From Gemmatimonadales bacterium (GTDB taxonomy: Bacteria; Gemmatimonadota; Gemmatimonadetes; Gemmatimonadales; GWC2-71-9), in assembly GCA_025924275.1 (NCBI GenBank), contig JAICEH010000025.1, positions 1 to 14,180 of the forward strand: a DNA stretch of 14,180 bases, read 5' to 3'. The number at the start of each line of letters is the position of its first letter. Within the stretch, counting starts at the first letter, position 1. Below the pieces are notes generated by a model that was given only the letters and a program-made list of their open reading frames with translations, had not been told where the DNA came from and did not search any database. Shown in pieces: positions 6,346 to 12,086 of this stretch. Made by a program: the position numbers and the translations under genes.

Positions 6346-6830
6346 GCCGGCTTCGCGGGCCCGCCTGGCTCGACCGGCTCGACCGGGTCATCACCCGGTG
6401 GATGGCGCGGCACGCCATCACGCTGATCCGGGTCGGGCTGGGCGTCGTCTTCCTCTGGTTCGGGGCCATCAAGTTCGTGCCGGGCTGGAGTCCCGCCGAG
6501 GGACTCGCGGCCGCCACGGTCTTCCGCCTCACCGGCGGGGCGGTGCCGGCCGCCGTGAGCCTTCCGGTGCTCGCGGCGTGGGAGACGCTGATCGGGGTCG
6601 GGCTCCTCACCGGCCGGTTCCTCCGGCTCACCCTGCTCCTCCTCTTCCTCCAGATGCCCGGCACGCTGATGCCGCTCTTCCTCTTCCCGGCGGAGACCTT
6701 CACCCGGGTCCCCGTCGCCCCGACCCTCGAGGGCCAGTACATCATCAAGAACCTGGTGCTGGTGGCGGCCGCGTTCGCGGTGGGCGCGACGGTCCGGGGC
6801 GGGAAGCTGGTGGCGGAGCCGCGGCCGTGA
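6342..6830 (+). CDS. DoxX-like (DoxX/DUF417-type) inner-membrane protein
   Basis: A 162-residue membrane protein with four predicted helices: about 25-46, 67-90, 93-116 and 135-150. Motifs include RVGLGVVFLWFGAIKF in helix 1, ETLIGVGLLTGR at the end of helix 2, and LEGQYIIKNLVL before helix 4, the pattern of DoxX-like proteins and the RclC/YkgB type. These are linked to respiratory quinones, thiosulfate oxidation or resistance to reactive oxidants in different bacteria; the role here is not known. The GTG overlaps the upstream TGA (GTGA), and its own TGA shares a base with the next ATG, so it belongs to the oxidase operon. Its location in the membrane next to a periplasmic oxidase fits an electron-transfer or stress role, which is inference. 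Confidence 0.85.
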   Translation: MSRLRGPAWLDRLDRVITRWMARHAITLIRVGLGVVFLWFGAIKFVPGWSPAEGLAAATVFRLTGGAVPAAVSLPVLAAWETLIGVGLLTGRFLRLTLLLLFLQMPGTLMPLFLFPAETFTRVPVAPTLEGQYIIKNLVLVAAAFAVGATVRGGKLVAEPRP

Positions 6831-7450
6831 TGCGGGGCGACCGCTTCCTCGTCGCCCTGCTCGCGGTCTGGGCGATCGCCCTGGTGGCCTCGGGCCTCCG
6901 GCCGTTCGACCGCGGCACCTGGTGGCTCGAGGTCTTCCCGGTGCTCATCGCCGCCCCGCTGCTCTGGTTCACCCGGCGGCGCTTCCCGCTCACGCCCCTG
7001 GCCTACGGGCTGATCCTGGTGCACGGCCTCATCCTGATGCTCGGGGGCGCCTACACCTACGCCCGGGTCCCGCCGGGCGAATGGGTGTCGGACCTGTTCG
7101 GCTGGGAGCGGAACCACTACGACCGGCTGGGCCACTTCGCCCAGGGGTTCGTGCCGGCCATCATCGCGCGCGAGCTCCTGCTGCGCACCTCGCCGCTCCG
7201 GCCGGGGAAGTGGCTCTTCACCCTGGTCGCGGGAGTCTGCCTCGCGATCAGCGCCTGCTACGAGTTCATCGAGTGGTGGGCCGCGCTCGCCTTCGGCGGG
7301 GGTGCCACCGAGTTCCTCGGCACGCAGGGGGATCCCTGGGACACCCAGTGGGACATGTTCCTCGCCCTCCTCGGCGCCCTCAGCGCGCAGCTCCTGCTGG
7401 CGAAGGCGCACGACCGGCAGCTCGAGGAGCTGGAAGAGCTGAGCCGGTGA
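6830..7450 (+). CDS. YjdF-family (DUF2238) inner-membrane protein
   Basis: A 206-residue integral membrane protein of the DUF2238 family. Predicted helices lie near 6-22, 32-48, 54-74, 103-118, 128-150 and 174-191. The family signatures are clear: NHYDRLGHFAQGFVPAIIARE (95-115), SACYEFIEWWAAL (141-153), and FLGTQGDPWDTQWDMFLALLGA (162-183). Conserved charged residues sit within helices (His97, Asp99, His102, Glu115, Glu145, Glu148, Asp168, Asp171, Asp175), which suggests metal or proton handling in the membrane, but the function of the family is not established. The ATG overlaps the DoxX-gene stop by one base, and the GTG of the next gene overlaps its TGA, so it is in the middle of a coupled operon. 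Confidence 0.93.
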   Translation: MRGDRFLVALLAVWAIALVASGLRPFDRGTWWLEVFPVLIAAPLLWFTRRRFPLTPLAYGLILVHGLILMLGGAYTYARVPPGEWVSDLFGWERNHYDRLGHFAQGFVPAIIARELLLRTSPLRPGKWLFTLVAGVCLAISACYEFIEWWAALAFGGGATEFLGTQGDPWDTQWDMFLALLGALSAQLLLAKAHDRQLEELEELSR

Positions 7451-7980
7451 ATGGGGGGCGGGGAGCGGGGAGCAGGGAGGGGGGGAGGGCCCGACCGCCC
7501 GTCCGACATTCCGCCCGTCCGACCGTCCGACCGTCCGACCGTCCGACCTCGCCCCTCGCCTACGCCTGGGCCTCCCCCACCTCCCTCCTCGGAATGCTGC
7601 TCGCGCTGCTCGCCCTGCCCGGCGGGCGGTGGCGCCGGGTGGATGGGGTGATCGAGGCCTCCGGCGGCTGGCTGCCGCGCCTGCTCCGGCTGGTCCCGGT
7701 GGGCGGTGGCGCCGCCGCGATGACCCTCGGGCACGTGGTGCTGGGCCGGGACGAGGCGGCGCTCGCGGGCACCCGGGCGCACGAACGGGTCCACGTGCGG
7801 CAGGCGGAGCGATGGGGTCCGCTCTTCGTGCCGGCCTACCTGCTCATCGCGGCGTGGCTCGTCGTCCGACGGAAGCACCCGTACCTCGACCATCCGTTCG
7901 AGGTGGAGGCCCGGGAGGGGGAGCGGGGAGCGGGGAGCGGGGAGCGGGCCGCCCCTCCGCCCCACCCCGGTTCGGGGTAG
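7447..7980 (+). CDS. Small HExxH membrane protein with repeat-expanded ends
   Basis: Its conserved core (about residues 36-157) resembles a family of small uncharacterised bacterial membrane proteins: AYAWASPTSLLGMLLALLAL, GHVVLGRD, then RAHERVHVRQAERWG, FVPAYLLIAAWLVV, and HPYLDHPFEVEARE. HERVH (112-116) is an HExxH motif, so zinc binding is likely and peptidase activity possible. No ATG or GTG lies between the repeats and the core. The only good start is GTG 7447, which overlaps the preceding TGA (GTGA) as elsewhere in this operon. That places a roughly 35-residue low-complexity leader, encoded by 7- and 8-bp tandem repeats, before the core. ATG 7594 would cut off the conserved AYAWASP segment. 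A second set of repeats encodes the last 20 or so residues. The core is real; the exact N-terminus is uncertain. Confidence 0.75.
   Translation: MNGGRGAGSREGGRARPPVRHSARPTVRPSDRPTSPLAYAWASPTSLLGMLLALLALPGGRWRRVDGVIEASGGWLPRLLRLVPVGGGAAAMTLGHVVLGRDEAALAGTRAHERVHVRQAERWGPLFVPAYLLIAAWLVVRRKHPYLDHPFEVEAREGERGAGSGERAAPPPHPGSG
7459..7479 (+). repeat. Heptamer tandem repeat CGGGGAG, start side
   Basis: Two perfect CGGGGAG units (7459-7465, 7466-7472) and one variant CAGGGAG (7473-7479), followed by a G-rich run. The unit is the same as in the repeat at 7917-7944, on the other side of the same gene. It lies a few codons after the likely GTG start. Confidence 0.85.
7495..7548 (+). repeat. Octamer tandem repeat GTCCGACC with a 16-bp higher-order copy
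   Basis: Four perfect head-to-tail GTCCGACC units occupy 7517-7548. In front of them the 13-mer CCGCCCGTCCGAC occurs at 7495-7507 and again at 7511-7523, spaced by 16 bases (two unit lengths). The tract lies inside the reading frame between the likely GTG start and the conserved core. Confidence 0.9.
7917..7948 (+). repeat. Heptamer tandem repeat CGGGGAG, stop side
   Basis: One variant unit (GGGGGAG, 7917-7923), three perfect CGGGGAG units (7924-7944) and a broken CGGG. It encodes the GERGAGSGER tail of the HExxH protein directly after the conserved FEVEARE motif. Confidence 0.88.
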
Positions 7981-7983
7981 ATT
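7965..7983 (+). promoter_or_regulatory. Small hairpin plus TAGATT -10-like box before the DUF411 gene
   Basis: CCCCG (7965-7969) and CGGGG (7973-7977) form a perfect five-pair stem with a three-base loop. TAGATT (7978-7983) follows at once, and its TAG is the stop of the HExxH gene. The box is 36 bases before the ATG at 8020, a spacing like that of the TAGATT at 3550. No U-tract follows, so this is more likely a promoter region than a terminator. Confidence 0.3.
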
Positions 7984-8019
7984 CCGGGGCAGAGAACCGC
8001 GGCCTCCAGGAGCGACCCG

Positions 8020-8505
8020 ATGTCCCTTCCCGCCAAGCTCGTCCTCGTCTTCTCCGCCACCGCCGCCGCGGCGGGCCTCGCTCTCGCGGCCGGGCGCGTG
8101 CCCACGGCGGCCACCGCGGCCACCGTGGCCGAGCCGCCCCCGGAGATCACCGTCTACCGGAGCCCTGCCTGCGGCTGCTGCAAGGCGTGGGCGACCCACC
8201 TCGAGCAGAACGGCTTCACGGTGAAGCAGGTGGAGCTCGAGGACCTCTCCGAGATCAAGGCGCAGGCCGGCATCACCCAGCGCCTCGCGTCGTGCCACAC
8301 CGCGCTCATCGGGCGCTACGCGATCGAGGGCCACGTTCCCGCCGCCGACATCAAGCGCCTGATGGCCGAGAAGCCGGCCGTGGCCGGCCTCACCGCGCCG
8401 GGAATGCCGCAGGGTTCCCCCGGGATGGAGGGCAGCCGCAAGGACCCCTACGACGTCCTCGCCTTCACCCGGGACGGAAAGACCACCGTGTGGGCGAGCC
8501 ACTGA
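8020..8505 (+). CDS. DUF411 family exported metal-binding protein
   Basis: A 161-residue protein with a signal peptide (about 1-24, ending ALAAG) and a thioredoxin-like DUF411 domain. The signature PACGCCKAWATHL has Cys51, Cys53 and Cys54, and a second site SCHTALIGRYAIEGHVPA has Cys92-His93 and His105. A Met-rich segment GMPQGSPGMEG (128-138) and YDVLAFTRDGKTTVW close the domain, which is normal for the family. DUF411 proteins are often encoded beside copper-resistance genes and are thought to bind metal in the periplasm, but the activity is not settled. The ATG is supported by AGGAG (8008-8012). Its position next to a multicopper oxidase operon strengthens a copper link. The end overlaps the Fe-S protein gene by 16 bases. 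Confidence 0.92.
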   Translation: MSLPAKLVLVFSATAAAAGLALAAGRVPTAATAATVAEPPPEITVYRSPACGCCKAWATHLEQNGFTVKQVELEDLSEIKAQAGITQRLASCHTALIGRYAIEGHVPAADIKRLMAEKPAVAGLTAPGMPQGSPGMEGSRKDPYDVLAFTRDGKTTVWASH

Positions 8506-9152
8506 TCGCGGAGAAGGTCCACGAGTTCTCCGCCCCGGGAATCACCGTCCAGTTCCGCCCCGGGCGCTGCATCCACTCGGCGGAATGCGTGCGCGGGCTG
8601 CCGGTGGTGTTCCAGCCGGGCGACCGGCCCTGGGTGCACCCCGACCGCGCCCCGGCGGACGCCGTGGCCCAGGTGATCCACCGCTGCCCCACCGGCGCCC
8701 TCACGTACGAGCGCACCGACGGCGGGACGGCCGAGCCGATCCCCGCCCGCAACACGGCGGTGCTCGCGCCCGACGGGCCGATCTACCTTCGGGGGCGGAT
8801 CCAGGTGGTCACGATGGGCGGCGACGTGGCCCTCGAGGGGAACCGGATGGCGCTCTGCCGGTGCGGGGCCTCCCGGCGGAAGCCGCTCTGCGACGGCTCC
8901 CACCGGAAGGTCGGCTTCCGCGACCCGGGCGAGCTGCCCTACGTCGAGACGCCGGTGGCCGAAGCGGGCCAGGTGCTGCAGGTGGTGATGAGCCCGAGGG
9001 GGCCGCTGATGTTCCGCGGCCCCGTGACGGTCGTGAGCGGGTCAGGCGTGGCGCGCACCGAGGGAGGCAGCCGGGCCTTCTGCCGCTGCGGCGGCTCCTC
9101 CAACAAGCCCTACTGCGACGGCACCCACGGCCGGATCGGGTTCACCGGCTAG
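8490..9152 (+). CDS. Fe-S protein with YjdI-type 4Fe-4S domain and two CDGSH domains
   Basis: A 220-residue cytoplasmic protein with three iron-sulfur modules. Residues 10-75 match the YjdI/Fer4_19 domain, with Cys27 and Cys33 in CIHSAEC, then RGLPVVFQ and RPWV, and Cys66 in CPTGALTY. The first CDGSH motif is CRCGASRRKPLCDGSH (Cys123, Cys125, Cys134, His138) and the second is CRCGGSSNKPYCDGTH (Cys198, Cys200, Cys209, His213). Each can hold a [2Fe-2S] cluster with 3Cys-1His ligation, a redox-active and releasable type. GTG 8490 is the best start because the domain begins directly after it, with GGAAAG eight bases upstream; CTG 8502 is the alternative. It probably works in electron transfer or redox and iron sensing. 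The stop shares CTAG with the facing gene. Confidence 0.92.
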   Translation: MGEPLIAEKVHEFSAPGITVQFRPGRCIHSAECVRGLPVVFQPGDRPWVHPDRAPADAVAQVIHRCPTGALTYERTDGGTAEPIPARNTAVLAPDGPIYLRGRIQVVTMGGDVALEGNRMALCRCGASRRKPLCDGSHRKVGFRDPGELPYVETPVAEAGQVLQVVMSPRGPLMFRGPVTVVSGSGVARTEGGSRAFCRCGGSSNKPYCDGTHGRIGFTG

Positions 9153-9574
9153 TCGTCCGTCGGCGGGGCCTGGCTGAGCGGGCCCATCCCGAGGCCGGAG
9201 ATCAGCCCCGCGTCGTCGATCACGAACCGGAGCAGGAGGGGTTCCCCGAAGTCGGAGAACCTGGCCGTCCGCCAGTACTGCGGGCGGCCGTTCCGCATCC
9301 GGAAGCGCTCCTCGATCACTTCCGTCTCGGTGCCGGCCCGCATCGCGAACTGGTCGGCGCGCTGCCGCCACCAGTCCGCCGTGCCGATGTTCTCGCGGAA
9401 GCCCTGCGCGGTGTGCGCCCACAGACTGTCCACCTCCGCCGCATAGAACCAGGCGACGTACTTCCGGGCGAGCCCGAGCGAATCGGGCCGGGCGGCGGCC
9501 GGCGCATCCTGCGCCGCCGCGGTCGCGAACGGGACGGCGAGTGCTGCCGCGAGAACCAACGGACGAAGGCGCAT
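9149..9574 (-). CDS. Secreted NTF2/DUF3887-like protein
   Basis: A 141-residue protein from ATG 9574, chosen because AGGAG lies seven bases upstream and a signal peptide (about 1-22, ending TAAAQ) follows. The mature part has the plan of NTF2-like or DUF3887 proteins: a helix LARKYVAWFYAAEVDSLWAHT, a loop region with GTADWWRQRADQF, then strands ending FGEPLLLRFVIDDAGLISGLG. Such domains often bind small hydrophobic molecules, but no catalytic residues can be named here. It is a second small secreted NTF2-like protein in this window, with no obvious sequence kinship to that at 3067-3552. Its stop overlaps that of the Fe-S gene. Family confidence is moderate. Confidence 0.82.
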   Translation of the reverse strand: MRLRPLVLAAALAVPFATAAAQDAPAAARPDSLGLARKYVAWFYAAEVDSLWAHTAQGFRENIGTADWWRQRADQFAMRAGTETEVIEERFRMRNGRPQYWRTARFSDFGEPLLLRFVIDDAGLISGLGMGPLSQAPPTDD

Positions 9575-9605
9575 CGGGCGCTCCTGTCGGGGATGGACGC
9601 CGTAC

Positions 9606-9635
9606 GCAGGCCGGGGCCGCCCGGTTTCAGCCTGC
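9606..9635 (-). terminator. Hairpin downstream of the sulfatase gene, possible terminator
   Basis: GCAGG (9606-9610) pairs with CCTGC (9631-9635), and inside it CCGGG (9611-9615) pairs with CCCGG (9620-9624) around a four-base loop, leaving a six-base bulge (9625-9630). It lies 24 bases past the stop of the minus-strand operon. No U-run follows, so intrinsic termination is unproven; it also falls in the leader region of the next minus-strand gene. Confidence 0.3.
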
Positions 9636-9658
9636 AACACTCCCCTCGCCGGCCCGAC

Positions 9659-11653
9659 TCAGCGACCCCGGCCGGCCACCTGTTCCGGGGGCGCGTTGTG
9701 GAAGGTGAGCCAGCGTGCCGCCTGGTAGATCGCCCCGGTGAGCTCGCGCATCCGTGCCGCCTCCTCGGGGTGCTCGGCGGTCAGGTCCCGGAGCGGATCC
9801 GGCTCGTCGAGGCCGTGGAGTGTCGCCTCCGAGCCGTCGGCCCGCATCCGGAACCAGAGCCGGTCGCAGAGGAGCCCGATGGTCGGCTCGCCCCCGTGCC
9901 GGATGGTGAAGGCGCAGGGGGAACGGGCCGGATCGAACAGGTCCCGGCCCAGCGTGGTGTTGACGTAGGGCACGCCCGCGGCACTCGCCACGGTGGGCAG
10001 CAGGTCGAGCTCGCTCGCCACGGTCGAATCGGTCCGTGGCGGTCCCAGCAGCGCCGGGGCGTGGAGCACCAGCGGCACGTGCAGCTTGGTGACCTCGAGC
10101 TGCCGTTCGGCGGGCGTCAGGTGCTCGGCGCCCCGCGGGCCCAGGCCGTGGTCGCCGAAGAAGACGAAGATCGTGTTGGCGTACCAGGGTTCGCGCCGGG
10201 CCAGGGTCATCAGCCGCCCGACCGTGTGGTCGAGGTAGCGGAAGGCGTTGTACTCCGCCGCCGAGGCGAACCCGAAGCGCTGGACCTCGGCGTCGGTCCG
10301 GGCCACGCTCCGGAAGTCCGACTCGCCCCGGGGAATGGTGTAGGGCCGGTGGCTCCCGGAGGTCTTGATGACGGCGAGGAACGGGCGGGGCCGGGGCCCC
10401 CGGAGGGCGGCGTGCGCCTCCTCGACCAGCCGGAGGTCGGAGATGCCCCAGACGTTGACCCGGGGCGCGTCGTGGTCGCCCTCCTCGTGAAGGACGAGGC
10501 CGGGCACGTTGTTCACCAGCATGCCCCGGATGTTGCCCCAGTTGGCGCTCCCGCCCATGAAGAAGAACTTGTCGTAGCCCTCGAAGGCGGTGAGGATGGT
10601 CTGCTGCCGCACCGCCAGCGGGTTCCGGGACGAGGTCCGGACCCGCTCGACGTCGGGCAGGCCGGTGAGTGCGGCGAAGACCGAGCGTGCGGTGCCGGCG
10701 TGCGGCGTGTGGAAGCGGGTGAAGACCAGCGACTCGCTGGCCAGCGCGTCGAAGTGCGGCGTCGGGTCGAGCGGGTTGCCGAAGTACCCGGTCTTGAAGG
10801 TGGCGAACGACTCCAGGATGACCAGCACCACGTTGGGCGGCACCGGGCGGGAGAAGGCGGGCGTGCCCGGCCGCCGGAGCGTGAGCGAGCCCGAGGCCGG
10901 GGCGCCGACGTACGCCGCCACGAGGGGCCAGCCGGCGCGGGCGGCCGCCTCGTCGTAGCCCCGCGCCCGGTTCTTCCAGGTGGCGCCGAAGTAGAGCACC
11001 GGGTTCACGGCGAGCGCCGAGGCGAACGGGCTGGTGCTGAAGTAGGCATCCGCCCACCGGAGCGGGTACCACTGCAGCTTGCCCCAGAGCCCCGCGGCGA
11101 CGACCACCGCGGCCGCCGCCCCGGCCAGGAGCCGGCGCCGCCGGCTCACCGGGGCCAGGGCCGCCGCGCGCTCGAGCCCGCGGGCCGCGGCCCAGCCCGC
11201 GAGCGCGCCCGCGGCCGCGATGCCGCCGAGCACCAGCGGCACCGAGTAGGTCTCCCGGATCATCCCCGCCGAGATGGAGGGCTCGTAGAGGAACCGGAGG
11301 ATCGTGGCGTCCAGCCGGAGCTCGAGGTAGGCGTAGTGGCCGAAGTCGAAGGCGTAGAAGACGAGCACGATCGCCGCCGCGGCCGCCAGGTAGCCGGCCC
11401 AGCACCGCCGGAGGGTGGGGGAACGGAAGGGGCTCAGCCAGGGCAGGGCGCCGAGGAGGAACAGCGGCAGGTGCACCAGCAGCGCGAGCCGCAGGTCGAA
11501 CTTGGCGCCGACGCGGAAGGCCTCGGCGACGAGCCCCAGGGTGACCGGCTCCGACCGGTCACGGAAGACGAGGAAGAACCCCAGGCGGAGGAGCGCCATC
11601 GCCGCCACGGCGGCGAGGACGCTGGCGAGGATGAAGCGGAGCAGGCGCGGCAT
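9659..11653 (-). CDS. Membrane sulfatase / LTA-synthase-like phosphoglycerol transferase
   Basis: A 664-residue protein with five predicted N-terminal membrane helices (about 5-30, 54-72, 86-104, 137-155, 176-192), a linker, and an extracytoplasmic sulfatase-fold domain from about 272. This is the plan of the LtaS and OpgB-type enzymes that transfer phosphoglycerol to glycans or lipids. Active-site features are VVLVILES (Glu281, metal), the HAGTARS segment with nucleophile Thr321, SGSHRPY (His435) and FFGDHG (Asp501, His502). Thr rather than Cys as nucleophile argues against a formylglycine sulfatase. The ATG at 11653 lies four bases after the stop of the isomerase gene, so the two are cotranscribed. 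In a diderm the product may be a modified periplasmic glucan or a lipid headgroup; the substrate is unknown. It is the last gene of its operon. Confidence 0.92.
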   Translation of the reverse strand: MPRLLRFILASVLAAVAAMALLRLGFFLVFRDRSEPVTLGLVAEAFRVGAKFDLRLALLVHLPLFLLGALPWLSPFRSPTLRRCWAGYLAAAAAIVLVFYAFDFGHYAYLELRLDATILRFLYEPSISAGMIRETYSVPLVLGGIAAAGALAGWAAARGLERAAALAPVSRRRRLLAGAAAAVVVAAGLWGKLQWYPLRWADAYFSTSPFASALAVNPVLYFGATWKNRARGYDEAAARAGWPLVAAYVGAPASGSLTLRRPGTPAFSRPVPPNVVLVILESFATFKTGYFGNPLDPTPHFDALASESLVFTRFHTPHAGTARSVFAALTGLPDVERVRTSSRNPLAVRQQTILTAFEGYDKFFFMGGSANWGNIRGMLVNNVPGLVLHEEGDHDAPRVNVWGISDLRLVEEAHAALRGPRPRPFLAVIKTSGSHRPYTIPRGESDFRSVARTDAEVQRFGFASAAEYNAFRYLDHTVGRLMTLARREPWYANTIFVFFGDHGLGPRGAEHLTPAERQLEVTKLHVPLVLHAPALLGPPRTDSTVASELDLLPTVASAAGVPYVNTTLGRDLFDPARSPCAFTIRHGGEPTIGLLCDRLWFRMRADGSEATLHGLDEPDPLRDLTAEHPEEAARMRELTGAIYQAARWLTFHNAPPEQVAGRGR

Positions 11654-11657
11654 CGGG

Positions 11658-12086
11658 CTACTCGTCCAGCAGGGCGATCCGGCGCGCGTGACGCCCGCCG
11701 TCGAACGGGGTGGCGAACCAGGCCTCCAGGATCCGCTCGACGGTGGACCAGTCGAGCAGCCGCTCGCCCAGGGCGAGGACATTCGCGTCGTTGTGCGCCC
11801 GGCTCAGCCGCGCGGACTCGGCGCTCCAGCAGAGGGCGCAGCGGACCCCGCGCACCCGGTTGGCGGCCATCGCCTCGCCGTTCCCCGAGCCGCCCAGCAC
11901 GATCCCCCGGTCGGCGTCGCCCCGGGCCACCGCCTCGGCCACCGGCCGGACGAACCGGGGGTAGTCCACCGGCGCCGTGTCCCCGGTGCCGAAGTCGGTG
12001 ACCGCGTGGCCCCGCGCCTCGAGCCACCGGGCCACGCGCGCCTTGTACCCGACCCCGGCGTGATCGGCCCCGAGCGCCACCTTCAC
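11658..12086 (-). CDS. rpiB: Ribose-5-phosphate isomerase B
   Basis: A 142-residue RpiB/LacAB family isomerase, interconverting ribose 5-phosphate and ribulose 5-phosphate in the non-oxidative pentose phosphate pathway. Motifs are GADHAG (6-11; Asp8, His9), DYPRFVRPVAEAVARG, the loop LGGSGNGEAMAANR (64-77), HNDANVLALG (98-107) and FDGGRHARRI near the end. E. coli RpiB has a catalytic Cys in the loop (CGTGIG); here it is Gly, and Glu71 follows GGSGNG, the arrangement of the mycobacterial enzyme, where that Glu serves as the base. The GTG overlaps the TGA of the acyl-CoA oxidase gene (GTGA), so translation is probably coupled. Its pairing with a fatty-acid enzyme and a membrane transferase has no obvious metabolic reason. 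Confidence 0.95.
   Translation of the reverse strand: MKVALGADHAGVGYKARVARWLEARGHAVTDFGTGDTAPVDYPRFVRPVAEAVARGDADRGIVLGGSGNGEAMAANRVRGVRCALCWSAESARLSRAHNDANVLALGERLLDWSTVERILEAWFATPFDGGRHARRIALLDE

Noticed and set aside
7495..7548. CRISPR-like array
   Set aside because: The repeats are 8 bp and contiguous, with no spacers and no cas genes nearby. They are simple tandem repeats.
7447..7980. Transposon or insertion sequence bounded by the flanking heptamer repeats
   Set aside because: The flanking repeats are short tandem tracts in direct orientation with no terminal inverted repeats, target-site duplication or transposase. The enclosed gene has an independent conserved core.
7594..7980. ATG 7594 as the start of the HExxH gene
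   Set aside because: It would remove the conserved AYAWASPTSLLG segment and has no evident Shine-Dalgarno sequence, whereas GTG 7447 overlaps the preceding stop as in the other genes of the operon. It remains possible if the repeats are untranslated.
8585..12001. A plus-strand stop-free stretch of 1138 codons
   Set aside because: It runs antisense to the sulfatase and isomerase genes and out of frame with the Fe-S gene. Its translation is Arg/Gly/Pro/His-rich with no domain. It is a high-GC shadow.
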